Assembly (NCBI GenBank): GCA_016875255.1
Contig: VGRU01000199.1
Span: forward strand, 1-6,592
Length of the DNA stretch: 6,592 nt
From: Deltaproteobacteria bacterium
Lineage (GTDB): Bacteria > Desulfobacterota > BSN033 > UBA1163
Direction: 5' to 3'
Shown one piece after another: positions 1-5,228 of the stretch. The translations under genes were made by a program, and so were the position numbers. Each line of letters opens with the position of its first letter. Position 1 is the stretch's first letter. The notes under the pieces are model-generated. The model searched no databases and was not told where the DNA came from. It saw only the letters and a list, made by a program, of their open reading frames with translations.

Positions 1-608
1 GCTACCGGGATAGCCGAATCAATCGCATCTGGGAAGGGACGAATGAGATCAACCGCCTTCTCATCGTAGATATGCTGACGAAAAGGGCGATGAAGGGCCG
101 TCTTCCCGTACTGGTAGCAGCCCAGAAGGTGGCCAACGAACTTCTCACCCTCCGACCCAAAGTGGAGACGGATGATGGAAAGCTCACGTTGCAGAAGGAG
201 ATGGTGGAGATCTCAAAGAAAATCGCCCTTCTGGTAGCAGGGGCAGCCGTCCAGAAGTATATGGCGAAGCTGGGGGATGAGCAGGAGATTCTGGCGCTGA
301 TCAGTGATATCATCATCGAGGTCTTTGCCATGGAGAGCGCATTGCTCAGGGCGTTAAAATCAATGGAAAGGACCGGTGACGAAAAAGCCCAGATCCAGAA
401 GGCCATCGTGAGGGTCTATACCAATGACGGTTTTAACAGAGTGGAGGGGTTTGCCAAGCAGGCCCTTTCAGCCATCGCAGAAGGGGATACGCTCAGAACG
501 CTGTTGTCCGGCCTCAAGAAGCTGAGCCGGTTCACTCCTGTCAATACGGTTGCTCTGAGACGGGAAATCGCAAATTATACGATTAAGATGGGAAGGTATC
601 CGTTTTGA
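1..608 (+). CDS. Acyl-CoA dehydrogenase, C-terminal part (5' end outside window)
   Basis: The reading frame is open from the left edge (first full codon at base 3) to TGA at 606-608, giving 201 residues. The protein would oxidise an acyl-CoA to the trans-2-enoyl-CoA with FAD, passing electrons to ETF. The visible part begins with the end of the flavoprotein C-terminal helical domain: the motif RIWEGTNEINRLLI (residues 8-21 of the fragment) contains the Glu that is the catalytic base in this family (codon 33-35). Ordinary short acyl-CoA dehydrogenases stop about 20-40 residues after this motif; here some 190 residues follow, beginning MLTKRAMKGRLPV. That helical extension is typical of VLCAD/ACAD9 and Bacillus FadE-like enzymes of about 600 residues, where it helps dimerisation or membrane association. 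No membrane segment is visible. It is convergent with the transporter operon, so not co-transcribed with it, but fits beta-oxidation of the imported acid. Family call is firm; chain-length specificity is not readable. Confidence 0.5.
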   Translation, partial: YRDSRINRIWEGTNEINRLLIVDMLTKRAMKGRLPVLVAAQKVANELLTLRPKVETDDGKLTLQKEMVEISKKIALLVAGAAVQKYMAKLGDEQEILALISDIIIEVFAMESALLRALKSMERTGDEKAQIQKAIVRVYTNDGFNRVEGFAKQALSAIAEGDTLRTLLSGLKKLSRFTPVNTVALRREIANYTIKMGRYPF

Positions 609-611
609 AGC

Positions 612-711
612 TCATTGCAAAGTGCAAAATTAGCAATGTCAATTAACAATTTTTAGACAGAAGTCTTTCTCATTTTGCATTGAATATTTTGCCTTGTTAA
701 TTTTGCAATGA
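612..711. repeat. A+T-rich imperfect palindrome between convergent genes
   Basis: The 109-base spacer between the dehydrogenase and livF is A+T-rich and carries TCATTGCAAA at 612-621 matched by its reverse complement at 702-711. Almost at the same centre is a small hairpin, AGAC/GTCT (655-658 and 663-666) with a 4-base loop. Further partial matches (AATTAACAA 641-649 with 694-702; GCAAAATTA 624-632 with 698-706) show several copies of a TGCAAAATTA-like unit in both orientations. The position between two gene ends suggests a bidirectional terminator or a remnant of a dispersed intergenic repeat. It lacks the GC-rich stem and clear T-run of a standard intrinsic terminator, so termination is only a possibility. 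Confidence 0.5.
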
Positions 712-717
712 TCATCT

Positions 718-1467
718 TTAGAGCCCCAGGTAAGTTTTGCGTAACACCTCGTCCTGGAGGAGTTGGTCGCCGGGGCCTTCGGCGATGATTTTTCCGGAGG
801 AGAGGACATAGTTGCGGGAGGTCATTTTGAAGACCGTGCTCACCTCCTGCTCAATGAGCAAGACGGTGATGCCTAACTCGTGGATACCGCTGATCTTCTG
901 AAACACCTCCGCCCGCAGAAGAGGGGCAAGGCCTGTCGAAGGCTCATCGATGCAGAGCAGTTTGGGCTTGGACATCAATGCCCTGCCAATAGCGAGCATC
1001 TGCTGTTCTCCGCCGGAGAGGGTTCCTGAGAACTGGTTCGGTCGATCCTGCAGCACGGGAAAGAGTTGATAGACCTTGTTCAGGTTATCGCGAATTTGGT
1101 CTCTGTCCTTCAACAGGTAAGACCCGGCCATGAGATTATCGAGCACGCTCATCTCCCGGAATGGCCTTCTTCTTTCCGGGCAGAGGATGAGGCCCCGTTT
1201 CACAATTTCATGGGCCGGGACCTGATCGATTCGCTCTCCGTCAAAGGTAACCGTGCCCTCAAGTTTAATCTCACCGTGTGTTGATCGCCGCGTAATCTCC
1301 CTTTCCCAGGCCACCAGTCCGGTGATGGCTCTTAAGAGGGTCGATTTGCCGGCACCATTGGGGCCCACCAGGCTGACCAGTTCACCCGTATCGACACCCA
1401 TGCTCAAATGATTAATGAGCATGGCCTTGTCATACCAGACCGATAAATTGGCGACTTCAAGCAACAC
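718..1467 (-). CDS. livF: Liv-type ABC importer ATP-binding protein, LivF family
   Basis: A 249-residue ABC ATPase that pairs with LivG on the cytoplasmic face of the LivH/LivM permease and powers import. Walker A is GPNGAGKST (35-43), the Q-loop region reads CPERRRPF (96-103), the signature is LSGGEQQ (150-156) and Walker B with catalytic Glu is LLCIDEPSTG (170-179). The usual switch His is Gln207 (LLIEQE); LivF proteins commonly have VEQ here, so this is a family trait and not a defect. It is about 12-15 residues longer than the typical LivF of 233-237 residues because of a charged insertion around residues 52-71. Start is GTG at 1467-1465, with AAAGGAGG (1484-1477) nine bases upstream, inside the end of livG; no nearby ATG competes. 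The gap from the livG stop is two bases, implying translational coupling. It is the last gene of the operon; stop TAA at 720-718. The imported compound is probably an organic acid, by context only. Confidence 0.5.
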   Translation of the reverse strand: MLLEVANLSVWYDKAMLINHLSMGVDTGELVSLVGPNGAGKSTLLRAITGLVAWEREITRRSTHGEIKLEGTVTFDGERIDQVPAHEIVKRGLILCPERRRPFREMSVLDNLMAGSYLLKDRDQIRDNLNKVYQLFPVLQDRPNQFSGTLSGGEQQMLAIGRALMSKPKLLCIDEPSTGLAPLLRAEVFQKISGIHELGITVLLIEQEVSTVFKMTSRNYVLSSGKIIAEGPGDQLLQDEVLRKTYLGL

Positions 1468-1469
1468 GC

Positions 1470-2237
1470 CTAAATGCCTCCTTTGCCGAGGTAGGCTTCA
1501 ATCACGAGGGGGTCTTTAATGATTTCATCGGGCGTCCCGCTTGCGATGAGGGTCCCGAAATTCAAGACGATGATATGATCCACAATCTTCATCAACCAAT
1601 GGAGCTTATGTTCGACGATGATCATGGCCGGTCCCTCGCTGTGCAATCGACCGAAACGGCCGCCCTTGTGCAACCGCTTGATCGATTTGGCCATAAGATC
1701 GGTCTCTGCAGGACTCAGCCCGCCGAAAGGCTCATCGAGAAGGAGCAAATCCGGCTCTGTGGCCACGGCCCGAGCCACCTCCAGCCTTTTCAGATCACCC
1801 TGCGAGAGTGTGGAAGCCTTTTCCAGCGCCATATCTGAGATGCCTGCGAATTCCAGGGCGTCCATGGCCTTCGCCCCCAAACGCTTGACCCACTCCCCTC
1901 TTTTCATGGCGCGTGGAGAGAGGCAGGAGACCATGACGTTGGCAATGATCGGGAGGCGGCGGAAGGGTCTCATGTTCTGGAAGGTGCAGGCGATGCCCAT
2001 ATTGACGATATCCCAGGTCTTGCGGCCCACGATCTCCTTTCCCATGAAACGGACGCTTCCTCCATCGGGCTTCAGGATGCCGGTCATCAGCCGAAGCAGG
2101 GTGGTCTTGCCGGCGCCGTTTGGACCGATCAGCCCGAGGATATGATCTCTTTCCATGGAAAAGGTGACGTTATTGACCGCGCGAAGCCCGCCGAAGTTTT
2201 TTGTGAGATCTTTGATCTGAAGAAAGGGTTGGGTCAT
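1470..2237 (-). CDS. livG: Liv-type ABC importer ATP-binding protein, LivG family
   Basis: A 255-residue ABC ATPase, the partner of LivF. Walker A is GPNGAGKTT (38-46), Q-loop Gln87 (TFQNMRPF, a LivG hallmark), signature LSQGDLKR (144-151), Walker B LLLLDEPFGG (164-173) and switch His210 (IIVEH). The C-terminal GTPDEIIKDPLVIEAYLG stretch (235-252) is the usual LivG ending. The loop between Walker B and the switch His holds a few extra basic and Gly residues (KGGRFGRLHSEG, 191-202) compared with the common form. Start is ATG 2237-2235, one base after the ligase stop; AAGGAG lies at 2255-2250 inside the ligase end. Stop is TAG at 1472-1470. Length, motifs and position beside livF make the call firm; substrate specificity is set by the binding protein and permeases, not by this subunit. 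Confidence 0.5.
   Translation of the reverse strand: MTQPFLQIKDLTKNFGGLRAVNNVTFSMERDHILGLIGPNGAGKTTLLRLMTGILKPDGGSVRFMGKEIVGRKTWDIVNMGIACTFQNMRPFRRLPIIANVMVSCLSPRAMKRGEWVKRLGAKAMDALEFAGISDMALEKASTLSQGDLKRLEVARAVATEPDLLLLDEPFGGLSPAETDLMAKSIKRLHKGGRFGRLHSEGPAMIIVEHKLHWLMKIVDHIIVLNFGTLIASGTPDEIIKDPLVIEAYLGKGGI
1477..1484 (-). promoter_or_regulatory. Shine-Dalgarno of livF, within livG 3' end
   Basis: AAAGGAGG on the minus strand ends nine bases before the GTG at 1467-1465. It supports the GTG as the real livF start and lies within the last codons of livG, consistent with coupled translation. Confidence 0.5.
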
Positions 2238-2238
2238 C

Positions 2239-3948
2239 TCAACTCTCTTCTCCTTCTTCTCTTAATTCCCTGCGCGAAACCTTTCCCACGTCGGTTTTGG
2301 GAAGCTCGCCGCGGAATTCGATGATCTTTGGAATTTTATAGTGTGCGAGGTTCTCTTTGCAAAAGGCGATGATCTCTTCTTCGGAGATTTTCCCCCTGGC
2401 TTCGCTTTCGAGGACCACATAGGCCTTGATGAATTGGCCTACTTTGGGGTCGGGCACTCCCACGACGCCAGCCGCCTTGATTTGAGGATGCTTGTAAAGG
2501 ACCTCCTCAACGTGTCTGGCAAAGACCGAATATCCTTTGTACTTGATGAGATCCCGTTTGCGGTCAAAGAAATGGAAGTAACCTTCCTCATCCATGCTCA
2601 CCAGATCCCCGGTCCTGAGCCACTTCTCTCCATCAATGTCGATCAATGCCTCGCGGGTTCCCTCTTCTCTTTTCCAATAGCCCTGCATGATGTTCGGCCC
2701 GCTGAGGATCAATTCTCCAACCTCGCCGGGCGGCACGAAATCCGTGCCTTCGTGTTCGACGATGGCTGCTTTCATTCCGGGCAGAGGCACTCCGAAGGAA
2801 CCCTTCTTTGGTCTTTGGATCGGGCTGCCATGGCTGATGGCAGTCGTTTCTGTCATCCCATATCCCTCGAAGATCTTTGTGCCGGTTCTTCTCTCCCATG
2901 CTTCAATCGTCGATTCATGAAGCGTATCCGCGCCGCAGGCGATCAGCTTGAGCCGCTTCCAGTTCACCCGGTCTGTCTTTTCATATTCTTTGAGGTATTC
3001 AAACAGGGTGGGCACGCCATAGAATGCGGATGCCCGGTATCTTTCCATGGCGGACAGGATATTTTCTATGTCGGGCGTGGTGAAGAGGACCATGGTAAAT
3101 CCCTGACAGAGGCTTCCCAGCATGACGACCACCTGGCCATAGATGTGGAAGAAGGGCAGAAAGGCCATGACCAGTTCGTTGCCTTCTTCGAAGAAAGGCC
3201 AGAATGCCCTGACCTGCGCCTGTAAAGCCACCATATTGCCATGCGTGAGGATAGCCGCCTTGGGAAGCCCTGTGGTGCCCCCTGTATAGGGAAGGGCGGC
3301 GATGTCCTTTGCCGGGTCGATGGATACTTGGGGAGGCTTGGGCGGGTACTTATTGATGAGGTCCTGGAATTGAAGGAGGCCGGCTTCCTTTATAAACTTA
3401 GGCGTTGGGACGTGCATATCCCCATAGACTTTTCCCAGGGCGCTTTTCCCCAGGATCTTTTTAAGTGTCGGGAGGTATTCTGCAATATTGGTCAGGATCA
3501 CATTCTTGAGTCCAATGCCGGTTTTCTCCACATTATCATAAAGGATGTCCTGACAGACGAGGGTCATCGCATCACTGTCCTGAATCTGATGCTTTATCTC
3601 ATGGCTGGTGTAAACAGGACTGATGGGAGTGACTTTTGCGCCGATTTTCAGAGATGCCAGGTAGGCGATGACATACTGCGGGCAATTCAGGAGGTAGAGG
3701 GCGACCGTATTGCCCTTTTTTACTCCTAAATCGGCAAGGGCCGTGGCAAACCGGTCAACCAGTTCTTTGAGTTTCGCATAGCTCATCTTTTTGCCATAGA
3801 AGGTCAATGCAGTTTTGTTGGCGTATTTTTCCGCGACCTGGTCAAAGAGTTCAGGAACGGACAGGCGTGGTATGTCCACGACATCCGAAACGCCCTCGGG
3901 GTAGTGTTTCAACCAGGGCTTTGCTGCATAGGCTTCCTTTGCGTTCAT
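2239..3948 (-). CDS. AMP-forming acyl-CoA synthetase/ligase (long-chain fatty acid-CoA ligase-like)
   Basis: A 569-residue ANL-superfamily enzyme that adenylates a carboxylic acid with ATP and transfers the acyl group to CoA. Motifs, in order: phosphate-binding loop YTGGTTGLPK (221-230), acyl/adenylate site EGYGMTET (361-368), TGD (446-448) with the ribose-binding Asp447, hinge region FDRKRDLIKYKGYSVF (461-476), and the C-terminal catalytic Lys556 in LPKTDVGKVSRREL (549-562). All key residues are present, so it should be active. No signal peptide or membrane segment is seen. The start is ATG 3948-3946 (MNAKEAYAAKPW), with a strong AGGAGG six bases upstream; a longer GTG start at 3972 would run through a repeat. 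The stop (TGA 2241-2239) is one base before livG. Lying between livM and livG, it probably activates the imported acid immediately (vectorial acylation). The substrate could be a medium or long fatty acid, branched acid or aromatic acid; the sequence does not decide. Confidence 0.5.
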   Translation of the reverse strand: MNAKEAYAAKPWLKHYPEGVSDVVDIPRLSVPELFDQVAEKYANKTALTFYGKKMSYAKLKELVDRFATALADLGVKKGNTVALYLLNCPQYVIAYLASLKIGAKVTPISPVYTSHEIKHQIQDSDAMTLVCQDILYDNVEKTGIGLKNVILTNIAEYLPTLKKILGKSALGKVYGDMHVPTPKFIKEAGLLQFQDLINKYPPKPPQVSIDPAKDIAALPYTGGTTGLPKAAILTHGNMVALQAQVRAFWPFFEEGNELVMAFLPFFHIYGQVVVMLGSLCQGFTMVLFTTPDIENILSAMERYRASAFYGVPTLFEYLKEYEKTDRVNWKRLKLIACGADTLHESTIEAWERRTGTKIFEGYGMTETTAISHGSPIQRPKKGSFGVPLPGMKAAIVEHEGTDFVPPGEVGELILSGPNIMQGYWKREEGTREALIDIDGEKWLRTGDLVSMDEEGYFHFFDRKRDLIKYKGYSVFARHVEEVLYKHPQIKAAGVVGVPDPKVGQFIKAYVVLESEARGKISEEEIIAFCKENLAHYKIPKIIEFRGELPKTDVGKVSRRELREEGEES

Positions 3949-3954
3949 ATCTTT

Positions 3955-3960
3955 CCTCCT
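3955..3960 (-). promoter_or_regulatory. Shine-Dalgarno deciding the ligase start
   Basis: AGGAGG on the minus strand, six bases before ATG at 3948-3946. It fixes the start at this ATG and not at the GTG at 3972. It is the 3' end of a G-rich run (GGGGAGGAGG, 3964-3955), so it may take part in structures formed by the repeat just upstream. Confidence 0.5.
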
Positions 3961-3998
3961 CCCCATTCCCACCCTAACCCTCCCCTTGAAGGGGAGGG
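3961..3998 (-). repeat. C/G-rich hairpin repeat with G-quadruplex-like motif in the ligase leader
   Basis: Read on the minus strand, CCCTCCCC (3998-3991), loop TTCAA, GGGGAGGG (3985-3978) forms a perfect 8-bp GC-rich hairpin starting seven bases after the livM stop. It is followed by TTAGGGTGGGAATGGGG, so five G-runs of three or more fall within 3985-3961, meeting the usual G-quadruplex pattern. From memory, sequences of this kind (a GGGGAGGG hairpin followed by TTAGGGTGGG) are dispersed intergenic repeats in many bacterial genomes. It is not a standard terminator because no T-run follows. Confidence 0.5.
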
Positions 3999-4005
3999 CA
4001 CATAC

Positions 4006-5046
4006 TTAATCCAACTGCGCCGTACAGATTCGACACGTATGACGCATGGCGATATTTCTGATTTTACACCGGGGACACTCCTTCTCTGTTTTGTCCCTCA
4101 GCCAACGGAAGAGGCCGTCAGGCATATAGAGAAGAATTAAGAGAACGATACAGGCGAACATCAGCAATCTGTAGTCCTGCCAGAAGCGCAGAACCTCCAT
4201 CAACGGGAAAAGAACAAATACCGCGCCCACCGGACCATAGATGGTAGCAACTCCGCCGAAGATGGCCCAGATGACGACCTGGAAGGACATGGAGACTTCA
4301 AGGGTCGAAGGGCCTGCAATTCTCATAAAATGGGCATAGAGGCCGCCGGAAATCCCGGCAAAAAAACCGCTGAGTGAGAAGGCCAATAGTTTGTATCGTG
4401 TGGTGTTAATGCCGGAGGCACGAACAGCCAGTTCATCCTCCCGGATGGCGTGAAAAATAATGCCGGTATTGGAGTCGGTAATCTTCCACATGATGGTGCA
4501 CAGACCGAGCATGACCACGACAGCGATATAATAGTTCGCAACGCGGGACCGAGCCAAGCGAGTAATCCCGGAGATTCCCAATTCTCCGCCCGTGAAATCA
4601 GGAAAAGCAAAGACGAGCCCCATCAGGATGATGGGGAAGGCAAGAGTGGTCAGAGCCAGATATGTTCCCCTGAGCCTGAGGCAGGGTATTCCTATGACCA
4701 GGCCTGCGAGAACCGCACCCAATGCACCGAGGGGGATGGTGCCCCATGGAGGGATACCCGCATATTTATTGAGCATTGCGGCGCCGTAAGCTCCCACTCC
4801 AAAGAAGAGGGCATGTCCAAAATTCATCTGGCCGGTAAAACCGGAGAGCAGGTCCCAGCTTGCGGCCAGGATTGCAAAGATGCTGGTGAGTGTGAGGATG
4901 CGGAGAAGGTAAGGGTCTTCAGTAAAGAGAGGCAAGAGAAGTAAAGCGAGAAAGAAAATCCCCGCCACGACCCGTGATGGAAGCACCAGCACTTCGTTTT
5001 TAATGATCGAAAAGAGCTTTCTCAAGTAGAAGAAAATGAGGTTCAT
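4006..5046 (-). CDS. livM: Liv-type ABC importer permease, LivM family, with C-terminal zinc-ribbon-like tail
   Basis: A 346-residue inner-membrane permease that forms the transport channel with LivH. The LivM hallmark SGFTGQMNFGHALFFGVGAY lies at 68-87, and the cytoplasmic loop contacting the ATPases is near GIIFHAIREDELAVRASGIN (195-214). Hydrophobic segments are spread from about 29 to 308 (for example 29-41, 50-66, 105-121, 172-187, 255-280, 294-307). After the usual end (YMPDGLFRWLRD) there is a short tail with Cys324, Cys327, Cys338 and Cys341 as CxxC-x10-CxxC, which resembles a zinc ribbon and should lie in the cytoplasm. Start: I prefer ATG 5046-5044 (MNLIFFYLRK), which has a weak GGA five bases upstream; a GTG at 5070 in frame would add eight residues but has no ribosome binding site. 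Stop TAA 4008-4006. It is 182 bases after livH and 57 before the ligase. Permease call is firm; metal binding is inferred. Confidence 0.5.
   Translation of the reverse strand: MNLIFFYLRKLFSIIKNEVLVLPSRVVAGIFFLALLLLPLFTEDPYLLRILTLTSIFAILAASWDLLSGFTGQMNFGHALFFGVGAYGAAMLNKYAGIPPWGTIPLGALGAVLAGLVIGIPCLRLRGTYLALTTLAFPIILMGLVFAFPDFTGGELGISGITRLARSRVANYYIAVVVMLGLCTIMWKITDSNTGIIFHAIREDELAVRASGINTTRYKLLAFSLSGFFAGISGGLYAHFMRIAGPSTLEVSMSFQVVIWAIFGGVATIYGPVGAVFVLFPLMEVLRFWQDYRLLMFACIVLLILLYMPDGLFRWLRDKTEKECPRCKIRNIAMRHTCRICTAQLD
4024..4077 (-). other. Zinc-ribbon-like motif coded at the livM 3' end
   Basis: Codons for residues 324-341 of LivM read CPRC, ten residues, then CRIC. Two CxxC pairs at this spacing are typical of small zinc ribbons. 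The stretch is basic and lies past the last membrane segment, so on the same side as LivG/LivF and the ligase. The bacterial LivM core does not need it. Confidence 0.5.
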
Positions 5047-5104
5047 ATTTATCCAGTTAGAAAATCCCACTATGAACAGCGAGAATCAAAGTCAAAAACA
5101 CTGG

Positions 5105-5125
5105 ATTCCGGGTCAAGCCCGGAAT
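5105..5125. repeat. Dispersed-repeat hairpin ATTCCGGG/CCCGGAAT
   Basis: A perfect 8-bp stem, ATTCCGGG (5105-5112) and CCCGGAAT (5118-5125), encloses the loop TCAAG, with CTGG before and GACAA after. From memory, CTGGATTCCGGG...CCCGGAATGAC is a very common intergenic repeat in proteobacterial genomes. On the minus (transcribed) strand five T bases follow the stem after a short gap, so weak attenuation between livH and livM is possible. Confidence 0.5.
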
Positions 5126-5129
5126 GACA

Positions 5130-5164
5130 AATAATTTAAAGGAGCTTTGATATTTTAAATTATT
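5130..5164. repeat. 11-bp A+T inverted repeat
   Basis: AATAATTTAAA (5130-5140) is matched exactly by its reverse complement TTTAAATTATT (5154-5164) across a 13-base loop. It sits in the livH-livM spacer next to the ATTCCGGG hairpin. It could be a regulator site or part of a repeat; nothing in the sequence chooses between these. Confidence 0.5.
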
Positions 5165-5195
5165 AACATTCGTTTCAATAACTCACGTGAACCCT

Positions 5196-5212
5196 TTCGT
5201 TCGAAGAACGAA
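5196..5212. repeat. 7-bp hairpin TTCGTTC/GAACGAA
   Basis: TTCGTTC (5196-5202), loop GAA, GAACGAA (5206-5212) form a perfect short hairpin just after the livH stop (16 bases downstream on the minus strand). On the minus strand no T-run follows, so it is not a standard terminator for livH; it may protect the transcript end. A CACGTG-centred palindrome (TCACGTGA, 5183-5190) lies beside it. Confidence 0.5.
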
Positions 5213-5228
5213 CGTTTTCTAACGGGAA

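Noticed and set aside
1459..1467. Loss of the switch His in LivF (Gln207) as a sign of an inactive ATPase
   Set aside because: Gln at this place (VEQ/IEQ) is normal for the LivF family, and all other ATPase motifs are intact.
1618..2145. Plus-strand open frame of 175 codons opposite livG
   Set aside because: Low-complexity Arg/Ser/Pro composition typical of a shadow frame; livG on the other strand is complete with all ABC motifs.
2341..3225. Long open frame (294 codons) on the plus strand
   Set aside because: It lies wholly antisense to the ligase, which has every catalytic motif; the plus frame shows no recognisable domain and is rich in His/Asp/Phe as expected from the complement of a GC-balanced gene.
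3241..3729. Plus-strand open frame of 162 codons
   Set aside because: Antisense to the N-terminal half of the ligase, with no family resemblance and no convincing ribosome binding site.
3949..3972. N-terminal extension of the ligase from a GTG at 3972
   Set aside because: It would encode eight residues from the G-rich repeat and has no ribosome binding site, whereas the ATG at 3948 has AGGAGG six bases upstream.
5047..5070. GTG start for livM at 5070
   Set aside because: No Shine-Dalgarno precedes it and the extra eight residues match no family pattern; the ATG at 5046 has at least a weak GGA at proper distance. The choice remains moderate in confidence.
5150..5178. Possible sigma-70 promoter for livM (TTGAAA, 17-base spacer, AAATAT on the minus strand)
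   Set aside because: The -35 is good but the -10 matches the consensus at only three of six positions, and the A+T-rich spacer gives such matches by chance.
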